Assembly (NCBI GenBank): GCA_018970865.1
Contig: JAGWVN010000020.1
Span: 1-44,131 of the forward strand
Length of the DNA stretch: 44,131 nucleotides
Direction: 5' to 3'
From: Betaproteobacteria bacterium
GTDB taxonomy: Bacteria; Pseudomonadota; Gammaproteobacteria; Burkholderiales; Burkholderiaceae_E
This document shows, in pieces, positions 38,127 through 44,131 of this stretch. A model generated the notes under the pieces. It had not been told where the DNA came from, did not search any database, and saw only the letters and a program-made list of their open reading frames with translations. Each line of letters opens with the position of its first letter. Position 1 is the first letter of the stretch. A program made the translations under genes and the position numbers.

Positions 38127-38156
38127 TTATTTGCGGCTCATGCGGTGCCGCGTCAG
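38127..38156 (-). promoter_or_regulatory. Candidate gntR promoter
   Basis: Minus-strand CTGACG (38156-38151), 18 bases, AAATAA (38132-38127). It would start transcription near 38120, about 60 bases before the ATG at 38061 and downstream of the alternative ATG at 38193. Confidence 0.35.
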
Positions 38157-38166
38157 GCCGTGAGCT

Positions 38167-38196
38167 TTGACTTGATCCCCTGAAGTTTTGCATACA
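38167..38196 (+). promoter_or_regulatory. Candidate promoter of the aminotransferase-TctC operon
   Basis: TTGACT (38167-38172), 18 bases, CATACA (38191-38196). The -10 lies inside the second palindrome, so a bound regulator would block RNA polymerase. Leader to the ATG is about 90 bases. Confidence 0.45.
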
Positions 38197-38199
38197 AAA
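38186..38199. promoter_or_regulatory. Palindrome TTTTGCATACAAAA, putative GntR operator 2
   Basis: A 14-base inverted repeat, perfect except at the pair just outside the central AT. It overlaps the -10 of the divergent aminotransferase promoter and the alternative gntR ATG at 38193. Same core as operator 1. Confidence 0.6.
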
Positions 38200-38291
38200 T
38201 TCAAGCCCTCAAGCCATTCCGGGCTCTACCCTCACCACCCGATGCGCCTGTCCGACCACGGCCCGGCGCGCCTCTCGCGCGGAGCGACGCC

Positions 38292-39485
38292 ATGAAACTC
38301 TCCCGGGGCCTGGCCCTGAATGCCCATCCCAGCGGCCGTCACTTCCTGCAGATTCCGGGCCCCACCAATGTGCCCGACCGGATCCTGCGCGCGATGGACT
38401 ATCCCACCATCGACCACCGCGGGCCGGAGTTCCAGCGGCTGGGCCAGTCGGTCCTCACCGGCATCCGCGAGATCTTCCAGACCCGCGGCCCGGTGATCAT
38501 CTACCCGTCCTCGGGCACCGGCGCGTGGGAAGCGGCCCTGGTCAACACGCTGTCGCCCGGCGACACCGTGCTCATGGCCGAAACCGGGCAGTTCGCCACC
38601 CTCTGGAAGCGCCTGGCCGGGCGTCTCGGCCTGGAGGTGATCTTCATCGACGGCGACTGGCGCCATGGCGCCGATGACGAGGCGATCGCCCGCGAGCTCG
38701 CCGCCGACACCGCCCACCGCATCAAGGCGGTGTGCGTCGTCCACAACGAGACCTCCACCGGAGTCACCACCCGCATTCCGCGCGTGCGGGCAGCGATCGA
38801 CCGCACCGGCCACCCCGCGCTGCTGATGGTCGACACCATCTCGTCGCTGGGTTCGGTGGACTACCGCCACGATGAATGGCGGGTGGACGTGACCGTGGCG
38901 GGCTCGCAGAAGGGCCTGATGCTGCCGCCGGGGCTGTCCTTCAACGCCATCAGCGAGCGGGCGCTGAAGGCGAGCGAACAGGCCCGCCTGCCGCGCTCCT
39001 ACTGGGACTGGCAGGACATGCTCGGCCCGAACGCCAACGGCTTCTTCCCCTACACCCCGGCCACCAACCTGCTCTACGGCCTGCACGAGGCGATCGCCAT
39101 GCTGCTCGAGGAGGGCCTGCCGGCGGTGTTCGCGCGCCACGAGCGTCACGCCCGCGCCACCCGCGCGGCGGTGCGCGCCTGGGGCCTGGAGATTCTCTGC
39201 GCCAACCCCGAGGAATACAGCCCGGCGCTGACCGCGGTTCGCGTGCCCGACGGCCAGGATGCCGACGCGCTGCGACGGGTGGCGCTGCAGCGCTTCAATC
39301 TCTCGCTGGGCCAGGGGCTGGGCAAGGTCGCCGGCAAGGTCTTCCGCATCGGCCACCTCGGCGACTTCAACGACCTCACCCTGCTCGGCACGCTGGCCGG
39401 CGTGGAGATGTCGCTCGGCCTGGCCGGCATCCGATCCACGCCGGGCGGCGTCCAGGCCGCGATGCAGGAACTCGCCGCCGGCTGA
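38292..39485 (+). CDS. Class V aminotransferase, serine-glyoxylate aminotransferase-like
   Basis: A 397-residue PLP enzyme of the alanine/serine-glyoxylate aminotransferase group. FLQIPGPTNVPDRILRAMD at the N-terminus, YPSSGTGAWEAALVNTLSPGD near residue 73, VDTISSLGS carrying the PLP aspartate near residue 182, and the Schiff-base lysine K207 in VAGSQKGLMLPPG are all present; the C-terminal RIGHLGDFN is typical. Known members transfer the amino group of serine, alanine or aspartate to glyoxylate; aspartate-specific BhcA is a relative, but its pathway partners are absent here. A GGAG ribosome binding site precedes the ATG. It leads an operon with a TctC receptor, a crotonase and a second aminotransferase. 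Confidence 0.9.
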   Translation: MKLSRGLALNAHPSGRHFLQIPGPTNVPDRILRAMDYPTIDHRGPEFQRLGQSVLTGIREIFQTRGPVIIYPSSGTGAWEAALVNTLSPGDTVLMAETGQFATLWKRLAGRLGLEVIFIDGDWRHGADDEAIARELAADTAHRIKAVCVVHNETSTGVTTRIPRVRAAIDRTGHPALLMVDTISSLGSVDYRHDEWRVDVTVAGSQKGLMLPPGLSFNAISERALKASEQARLPRSYWDWQDMLGPNANGFFPYTPATNLLYGLHEAIAMLLEEGLPAVFARHERHARATRAAVRAWGLEILCANPEEYSPALTAVRVPDGQDADALRRVALQRFNLSLGQGLGKVAGKVFRIGHLGDFNDLTLLGTLAGVEMSLGLAGIRSTPGGVQAAMQELAAG

Positions 39486-39535
39486 CGAGCGGCAAACCCG
39501 GGCGCGGCCCGCGCGCCCTCCACCGGAGACACGCC

Positions 39536-40528
39536 ATGACCGTTCCCACCGACCGCCGCCGCGGTCTGCTCGCCCTGCTCGGCGCGGGCAGCCTCGCCGT
39601 CCTGCCCCGAGCCGGCCGGGCGCAGGCCTGGCCCAGCCGTCCCATCCGACTGATCGTGGGCTTTGCGCCCGGCGGCGGGACCGACATCGTGGCCCGCACC
39701 ATGGGGCCGCGGCTGGGCGAGCTGCTCGGCACGCAGGTGGTGGTGGAGAACCGCGCCGGCGCCTCGGGCATGATCGGCGCCGACCTGGTGGCGAAGTCAG
39801 CCCCCGACGGATACACGCTGCTGATGGGCCACGCGAACTCCAATGTGATCGCGCCCAATGTCATGAGCCGGGTGCCCTACGACCCGGCCAGCGACTTCAG
39901 CCCCATCCACTACATCGGCCATGTGCCGAATGTGCTGGCGATCCATCCCTCGGTGGGCGCCCGCAGCGTCGACGAGCTGGTCGCGCTGGCGCGCAGCAAG
40001 CCGGGCGTGCTCACCTATGCCTCGTCGGGCGTGGGCAGCTCGCAGCATCTGGCGGGCGCGCTCTTCACCCGGCTCACCGGCACCCAGATCACCCACATCC
40101 CCTACAAGGGCAGCGGCCAGGCGGTGGGCGATCTGCTCGCCGGCCAGGTCAGCATGAACTTCGACACCCTGCCGCCGGTGCTGCCGCACATCCAGGCCGG
40201 CCGGCTGCGGGCGCTGGCCATCTCCACCGCGACGCGCCTGGCGCAGTTGCCGGAGGTGCCCACTTTCCAGGAGGCGGGCATCCGCGGCTTCGATGTCACC
40301 AACTGGTACTCGGTGATGGGGCCCAAGGGTCTGCCGCGGGAGCTGGTGCTGCGCATCGCCGACGCCACCCGGCGCTCGCTCGACGACCCGGCGGTGCGCG
40401 GCAAGCTCGAGCCGCAGGGCCTGATCTACACCGGGCCGCGCAACCCCGAGGAGTTCGCCGCCTTCATCCGGGCCGAGCTGACGAAGTACGCGGCCATGGT
40501 CAAGGACCTCGGCGTGCGCGCCGACTAG
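39536..40528 (+). CDS. Bug/TctC-type periplasmic solute-binding protein
   Basis: A 330-residue receptor. Residues 7-31 are a signal peptide with DRRRGLLALLGAGSLAVLP and a cleavage-like AGRAQA, and its twin arginines could make it a Tat substrate. WPSRPIRLIVGFAPGGGTDIV opens the mature fold, and GADLVAKSAPDGYTLLMG is the second signature. The N-terminus is ordinary, unlike the other TctC protein of the window. The ATG at 39536 has a GGAGA ribosome binding site. Bug receptors bind small carboxylates or amides; the gene context suggests the ligand is the substrate of the operon. The stop is 10 bases before the crotonase start. Confidence 0.92.
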   Translation: MTVPTDRRRGLLALLGAGSLAVLPRAGRAQAWPSRPIRLIVGFAPGGGTDIVARTMGPRLGELLGTQVVVENRAGASGMIGADLVAKSAPDGYTLLMGHANSNVIAPNVMSRVPYDPASDFSPIHYIGHVPNVLAIHPSVGARSVDELVALARSKPGVLTYASSGVGSSQHLAGALFTRLTGTQITHIPYKGSGQAVGDLLAGQVSMNFDTLPPVLPHIQAGRLRALAISTATRLAQLPEVPTFQEAGIRGFDVTNWYSVMGPKGLPRELVLRIADATRRSLDDPAVRGKLEPQGLIYTGPRNPEEFAAFIRAELTKYAAMVKDLGVRAD

Positions 40529-40538
40529 GAACGCAGCC

Positions 40539-41315
40539 ATGTCCGACATCCTGATCGAGCGCGAGGGCATGATCGCCACGGTGGTGATCAACCGGCCGGC
40601 CAAGCTCAACGCCCTCACCCGCGCGATGTGGCGCGATCTCGGCGAGGCCTTCCGCGCGCTGTCGGCTGACGACTCGCTGCGCTGCCTGATCCTGCGCGGC
40701 GCGGGCGAGAAGAGCTTCTCGCCGGGCAACGACATCGCCGAGTTCGCCACCGAGCGCGCCAATCGCGACCAGGCGATCGCCTATGGCCGCGACATGCACC
40801 AGACCGCCGCCGCGCTCGAGGCCTGCCGTCATCCGATCGTGGCGCAGATCCATGGCATCTGCGTCGGCGGCGGGCTGGAACTCGCGGCGCTGTGCGACAT
40901 CCGGATCTGCGGTGAGGGCAGCCGCTTTGGCGCGCCGATCAAGAACCTCGGCCTGGTGATGGCCCATCCCGAGATGGCGCCCCTGGTGCGCCTGGTGGGC
41001 GCCGATGTGGCGCTCGAGATCCTGCTGGAGGGCCGCATCTTCGACGCCCGCGAAGCCCGCGAGAAGCGCCTGGTCACCCGGGTGGTGCCCGACGATCAGG
41101 TGGCTGCCGAGGCCCGGGCCAGCGCCGAGCGCATTGCCGCGGGCGCGCCGCTGGTGGCTCGCTGGCACAAGCGCTTCGCCCGGCGCCTGCGCGAATCCGC
41201 GCCGCTCACCCACGCCGAGTACCTGGAAGGTTTCGACTGCTTCGACACCGAGGACTTCCGGCGCGGGTACCATGCCTTCCTCGCCAAGCAGCCGCCCGAG
41301 TTCATCGGCCGCTGA
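40539..41315 (+). CDS. Crotonase-fold (enoyl-CoA hydratase/isomerase-like) protein with altered active site
   Basis: A 258-residue member of the enoyl-CoA hydratase superfamily. The oxyanion segment SFSPGNDIAEF (about residues 64-74) and GICVGGGLELAALCDIRI (about 107-124) are clear, the latter with one glutamate. The second hydratase glutamate is missing: the usual P-E is P-I in FGAPIKNLGL, and the usual PGAGGTQ loop reads MAHPEMA. It is thus unlikely to be a standard hydratase and could be an isomerase, hydrolase, decarboxylase or lyase on an acyl-CoA. An AGGA ribosome binding site overlaps the TctC stop region. Confidence 0.85.
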   Translation: MSDILIEREGMIATVVINRPAKLNALTRAMWRDLGEAFRALSADDSLRCLILRGAGEKSFSPGNDIAEFATERANRDQAIAYGRDMHQTAAALEACRHPIVAQIHGICVGGGLELAALCDIRICGEGSRFGAPIKNLGLVMAHPEMAPLVRLVGADVALEILLEGRIFDAREAREKRLVTRVVPDDQVAAEARASAERIAAGAPLVARWHKRFARRLRESAPLTHAEYLEGFDCFDTEDFRRGYHAFLAKQPPEFIGR

Positions 41316-41379
41316 ACCACCGGGCGCCCGGCAGGCCGCCCCTCGGGCGACGCCGGCCCGACCTTCGTTCGCTCCAACC

Positions 41380-42546
41380 ATGACGCCCCCCACCCTCTCG
41401 GCACGCACCGCCCGCATCCAGCCCTTCCAGACCATGGAACTGATGAAGCGGGCCGTCGCGCTGCAGCAGGCCGGGCGTCCGGTGATCCACATGAGCATCG
41501 GCGAGCCCGACTTCAAGGCGCCCGCCCCGGTGATCGATGCGCTCGAACGCGCCGCGCGCGCCGGCCATACCGAGTACACCGCCGCCACCGGCATCGAGCC
41601 GCTGCGACGGGCGATCGCCGCCGACTACGGCGCGCGCCACGACCTCGACATCGACCCGGCCCGCATCGTGGTCACCGCGGGCGCCAGCGCGGCGCTCTCG
41701 CTGGCCTGCTGCGCCCTGGTCGATCCCGGCGCCCAGGTGCTGCTCACCGACCCGAGCTATCCCTGCAACCGGCACTTCGTGAGCGCCTTCGACGGCGAGC
41801 CGGTGGGCGTGCCGGTGGGCCCCGACACCCGCTTCCAGATGACCCCGGCGCTGCTCGCGCGACACTGGGGGCCGCGCACCCGCGGCACCCTGCTGGCCAC
41901 CCCGGCCAACCCCACCGGCACGGCAATTCCGCCCGAGGACCTCGCCGCGATCGTGGCGCTGGTGCGCGAGCGCGGCGGCTTTTCGCTGATCGACGAGATC
42001 TATCTCGGTCTGAGCCACGACGGCCCGGCGCGCAGCGCGCTGGCCCTGGGCGACGATCTGATCGTGACCAACAGCTTCTCGAAGTATTTCCACATGACTG
42101 GCTGGCGGCTCGGCTGGCTGGTGGTGCCGCCCTCGCTGGTGGGCGCCTTCGAGAAGCTTTCGCAGAACCTCTACATCTGCGCCTCGACGCTGGCCCAGCA
42201 CGCCGCGCTGGCCTGCTTCACGCCCGAGGCCGGCGCGATCTTCGAGGCCCGGCGCGAGGAGTTCCGGCGGCGCCGCGATTTCATCGTGCCGGCGCTACGG
42301 CAGGCCGGGCTGTCGGTGCCGGTGACGCCGGACGGCGCGTTCTATGTGTACGCCGACTGCAGCGCGCACAGCCCCGACAGCGGCGAGTTCGCCGATCGGC
42401 TGCTGGAGGAGGCCTGGGTGTCGGTGGTGCCGGGCAAGGACTTCGGCAACCACCATCCCGAGCGCTATCTGCGGCTGACCTTCACCCGCCCCATGGAAGA
42501 GCTGGCCGAAGCCGCGCAGCGCATCGGTCGCTGGCTGGGCCGCTGA
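41380..42546 (+). CDS. Class I/II pyridoxal-phosphate aminotransferase
   Basis: A 388-residue fold-type I aminotransferase of the aspartate aminotransferase Igamma/ AspC-like group. IHMSIGEPDFKAP (about residues 35-47), YTAATGIEPLRRAIA, the PLP-contacting NPTGTAIP near residue 177, DEIYLGLSH with the PLP aspartate, and the Schiff-base lysine K235 in NSFSKYFHMTGWRLGW are seen. Substrates may include aspartate, alanine or aromatic amino acids. The start at 41380 fits homology; the frame is open far upstream, inside the crotonase gene. It follows the crotonase by 64 bases and ends the plus-strand operon. Confidence 0.88.
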   Translation: MTPPTLSARTARIQPFQTMELMKRAVALQQAGRPVIHMSIGEPDFKAPAPVIDALERAARAGHTEYTAATGIEPLRRAIAADYGARHDLDIDPARIVVTAGASAALSLACCALVDPGAQVLLTDPSYPCNRHFVSAFDGEPVGVPVGPDTRFQMTPALLARHWGPRTRGTLLATPANPTGTAIPPEDLAAIVALVRERGGFSLIDEIYLGLSHDGPARSALALGDDLIVTNSFSKYFHMTGWRLGWLVVPPSLVGAFEKLSQNLYICASTLAQHAALACFTPEAGAIFEARREEFRRRRDFIVPALRQAGLSVPVTPDGAFYVYADCSAHSPDSGEFADRLLEEAWVSVVPGKDFGNHHPERYLRLTFTRPMEELAEAAQRIGRWLGR

Positions 42547-42564
42547 GCCCCGCTGCCCGGGGCT
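42546..42564 (+). terminator. Weak hairpin after the aminotransferase operon
   Basis: AGCCCCG (42546-42552) and CGGGGCT (42558-42564) form a 7-bp stem with a CTGCC loop starting at the stop codon. No T-tract follows, so it may only stabilise the 3' end. The rest of the 93-base convergent gap is GC-rich with further CCCGGG repeats. Confidence 0.3.
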
Positions 42565-42639
42565 GACCGGCCGGCACCCGTGGCGGCTGGCGCATCGCGT
42601 CCGCCCGGTCAGACCGCCCGGGGACGCGCCCGGGGGCGC

Positions 42640-43554
42640 TCAGTTGTCGGCGGCGGCGCGGCCAGCGCCGGCCAACGGGGCGGCATCGAGAATCTCGGCG
42701 GCGCTCTCGTGGACCGGCCCCTGCACCGACCGGGCGATCACTGGAAGCTCGACGCGCGACGCCGATCCGGCGTCGCGCCCCCGGATCGAGACCGACTCGT
42801 CGGACCCGTCGGCCCGGCGCGGCGCGCTTGCCGGCGCCTGGGGCACCGGCCGACCGGCCGCCGCAGCCGCCATGCGCTCGCGCTCGAAGATCACCTTCGC
42901 GCCGTAGCCGCCGTCATCGGGGAGGGTGGCCGCGCCCACATAGGCCTTCAGCGCGCGTTCGACCGACCCGTCGCGCCGGAGGTAGTCGTGCAGGATCTGC
43001 GCGCCCACCCGGATGTTGGCCAGCGGATCGAAGGCCGCGGCCACGCCCCCAAAGGCCGAGAACTTGTCGGCATGAACCCGGGTGAGCACCTGCATGAGGC
43101 CCTGGGCGCCGCGGTGGCTCTGGGCCTGCGGGTCGAAGCTCGACTCGACCGAGATGATCGCCAGGATGAGCATCGGGTCGAGCTTGAGCTCGCGGGCGGT
43201 GCGGTAGGCGTGGTCGACGAACCAGTGGGTCTGGCTGGCCGCCACCCGATAGGTGGCGGTGATGAAGCGGGCGAGGTTCTGCTGCTCGCGGCTGAGGGCC
43301 GGCAGGCGCTCAGACTCGGCCTGCTCACTGGGCGCGCCGATCAGCGACACCGTCTGCAGCGAGGCCGCCGGATGGGAACCGCCCAGGGGAAAATCAAAGT
43401 CGGTGGCCGGCGGCGGCAGATGCGAGACGGCAAAACCGGCCGCAGCCAGCGACAGACCGGCCAGCATGGGCGAACTGACCCTGACCAGGCGGATCGCCCC
43501 GATCACCCTGACGAAAACGCCGAACAGCCATTGAATCCGCTGCTCTCGATCCAT
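42640..43554 (-). CDS. Membrane-anchored lytic transglycosylase (SLT domain)
   Basis: A 304-residue protein. Residues about 27-46 are a hydrophobic signal or anchor after a basic N-terminus. The SLT domain spans about 115-225: catalytic glutamate E137 in ISVESSFDPQAQS, then GAQGLMQVLTRVH and PLANIRVGAQILHDYL. It cleaves murein strands to 1,6-anhydro-muropeptides in the periplasm. The last 80 residues are Ala/Pro/Arg-rich and unordered. An AGGAGGG ribosome binding site is among the strongest in the window. It stands alone downstream of a 350-base gap with its own promoter. Confidence 0.9.
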   Translation of the reverse strand: MDREQRIQWLFGVFVRVIGAIRLVRVSSPMLAGLSLAAAGFAVSHLPPPATDFDFPLGGSHPAASLQTVSLIGAPSEQAESERLPALSREQQNLARFITATYRVAASQTHWFVDHAYRTARELKLDPMLILAIISVESSFDPQAQSHRGAQGLMQVLTRVHADKFSAFGGVAAAFDPLANIRVGAQILHDYLRRDGSVERALKAYVGAATLPDDGGYGAKVIFERERMAAAAAGRPVPQAPASAPRRADGSDESVSIRGRDAGSASRVELPVIARSVQGPVHESAAEILDAAPLAGAGRAAADN

Positions 43555-43646
43555 GAACCCTCCTGACGGCAGGGACGCGGTCGCCGGCGGCAGGGCCGAT
43601 GGCGCAGCAACCCCTCGCAGAATGTGCCCGCCGGCAGACTGGAAGG

Positions 43647-43730
43647 CCGGCGAAGCCGGGCCTGGGGCCCGGCGAAGCCGCCGCGGCGATCGGACCGACG
43701 GCGACAGGCTGGTTGGCGAGCGTGGCTCGC
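43647..43730 (-). repeat. Hairpin cluster in the transglycosylase leader
   Basis: Stem-loops CCGGC-GAA-GCCGG (43647-43659) and CGGC-GAA-GCCG (43670-43680) compete with a third stem GCCGGGCC/GGCCCGGC (43655-43673, loop TGG). A separate perfect 6-bp hairpin GCGAGC-GTG-GCTCGC lies at 43716-43730. All fall inside the predicted 5' untranslated RNA. Confidence 0.45.
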
Positions 43731-43783
43731 GGACTCCGAATCCGAAGGCCCCTGGGGTGGGCCGGGCGGGAGACGTGCGGCGG

Positions 43784-43813
43784 ATTGTAGGGAGGCCCCG
43801 GGCGCTGGGTCAA
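43784..43813 (-). promoter_or_regulatory. Promoter of the lytic transglycosylase gene
   Basis: Minus-strand TTGACC (43813-43808), 18-base spacer, TACAAT (43789-43784): each hexamer matches consensus at five of six positions. Predicted start near 43777, leaving a leader of about 220 bases. Confidence 0.6.
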
Positions 43814-43832
43814 TCCGCCGGATGGGTGATTC

Positions 43833-43848
43833 ATGCACTATAGTGCAT
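43833..43848. promoter_or_regulatory. 16-bp perfect palindrome ATGCACTATAGTGCAT
   Basis: Centre at 43840.5, about 63 bases upstream of the predicted transglycosylase transcript start, a position typical for class I activator sites. The arms TGCAC/GTGCA recall NtrC sites, but the spacer is 4 rather than 7 bases. The binding protein is unknown. Confidence 0.6.
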
Positions 43849-43904
43849 TAAATCCAGCCGCTCATCGGTCCATCCGTCGGTTTTCGGGGCCTTGCTGAGC
43901 GGGC

Positions 43905-44131
43905 TCAGGCCTGGGCGTGGACCCACCGCAGGAGCTGATCGAGCACCGGTGGGGCCATCTCGGCGCGAGGACCATTGATGAACGCCACCACCACCTGACG
44001 CCGACCGGAGGCGGCATCGACATAGCCCGCCAGGCTGCGGACCTCGTTCAGGCTGCCGCTCTTCACCCAGGCCTGCCCGGCGGCCGGCTCGCCGACGAGG
44101 CGATTGCGCATGGTGCCGTCGCGCCCCAGCA
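43905..44131 (-). CDS. dacB: D-alanyl-D-alanine carboxypeptidase/endopeptidase, C-terminal part
   Basis: Only the last 75 or so codons are inside the window; the frame continues past its right edge. LGRDGTMRNRL and AWVKSGSLNEVRSLAGYV are typical of the S13 (DacB/PBP4) family, the latter holding the third active-site motif as KSG instead of the common KTG. VVVAFINGP and the short C-terminal helix follow. The enzyme trims or cleaves murein cross-links in the periplasm. The gene lies upstream of, and in the same direction as, the transglycosylase gene, so two murein hydrolases are neighbours. Confidence 0.82.
   Translation of the reverse strand, partial: LGRDGTMRNRLVGEPAAGQAWVKSGSLNEVRSLAGYVDAASGRRQVVVAFINGPRAEMAPPVLDQLLRWVHAQA

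Larger units (their letters stand above)
43555..43904. other. 350-base gene-free stretch upstream of the transglycosylase
   Basis: This is the only gap above 300 bases. It holds, from the transglycosylase side: a leader of about 220 bases with several hairpins, a sigma-70-like promoter, a 16-bp palindrome, and then the 3' end region of dacB. ORFs overlapping it show no protein-like composition. Confidence 0.6.

Noticed and set aside
38876-40528. Apparent 550-codon TctC protein
   Set aside because: The first 220 codons lie out of frame within the aminotransferase gene; the signal peptide and ribosome binding site place the start at 39536.
38292-42546. Beta-hydroxyaspartate (Bhc) pathway cluster
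   Set aside because: A BhcA-like aminotransferase is present, but BhcB, BhcC and BhcD counterparts are not, and the regulator is GntR rather than IclR type.
43833-43848. NtrC binding site
   Set aside because: The arms match, but the spacer is 4 bases instead of 7 and no sigma-54 promoter is seen downstream.

Overview
The window is a GC-rich, densely coding chromosomal segment. It most likely comes from a betaproteobacterium of the Burkholderiales. The reasons are the consecutive tkt-gap-pgk-pyk-fba and purC-purE-purK-sua5 arrays, two Bug/TctC-type periplasmic receptors, a fused MaeB malic enzyme, and many 4-base ATGA gene overlaps. I see no tRNA, rRNA, insertion sequence, prophage or CRISPR array. 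Genus-level placement cannot be made from the sequence alone.

Layout. 1-1779 (+): the 3' part of an isoquinoline 1-oxidoreductase-type molybdenum hydroxylase large subunit. 1789-9380 (-): a nearly gapless array transcribed leftwards: hyi-like isomerase, purC, purE, purK, sua5, ltaE, enoyl-CoA hydratase, SDR dehydrogenase and a cupin. 9461-13192 (+): an exported amidohydrolase/YtkA-like fusion coupled to a di-haem MauG/CcpA-like protein, then an M20 amidohydrolase. 13211-15528: a divergent pair, a MetX-like alpha/beta hydrolase (-) and a class C beta-lactamase-like hydrolase (+). 15501-25153 (-): transketolase, GAPDH, PGK, pyruvate kinase, a TctC receptor with an odd proline-rich N-terminus, class II aldolase, then a phosphotransferase/DUF6285 pair resembling LvaA/LvaB. 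25357-27437 (+): a single-chain AdoMet decarboxylase-spermidine synthase, then rsmE. 27407-30594 (-): maeB followed by a secreted RNase Sa-like ribonuclease and a barstar. 30843-32388: two convergent SDR genes. 32450-38061 (-): a GntR regulator, a YdiJ-type FAD/Fe-S dehydrogenase and a sulfatase/phosphonate monoester hydrolase. 38292-42546 (+): divergent class V aminotransferase, TctC receptor, enoyl-CoA hydratase-like protein and class I aminotransferase. 42640-44131 (-): a lytic transglycosylase and the C-terminus of a DacB-type penicillin-binding protein.

How the genes work together. The two minus-strand arrays carry core carbon metabolism (glycolysis and the non-oxidative pentose phosphate pathway) and purine synthesis; a block of accessory hydrolases and redox genes lies between them. 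The GntR/aminotransferase block looks like a locally regulated catabolic unit for an unidentified amino or hydroxy acid: two matching palindromes lie in the divergent promoter region. The most interesting items are the RNase Sa/barstar pair coupled to maeB, the SpeD-SpeE fusion, the LvaAB-like pair attached to the glycolytic array, the amidohydrolase-YtkA/MauG pair, the GntR operators, and a 16-bp palindrome upstream of the transglycosylase promoter. None is proven to be a new system; the amidohydrolase-YtkA/MauG pair is the one whose function I can least assign.
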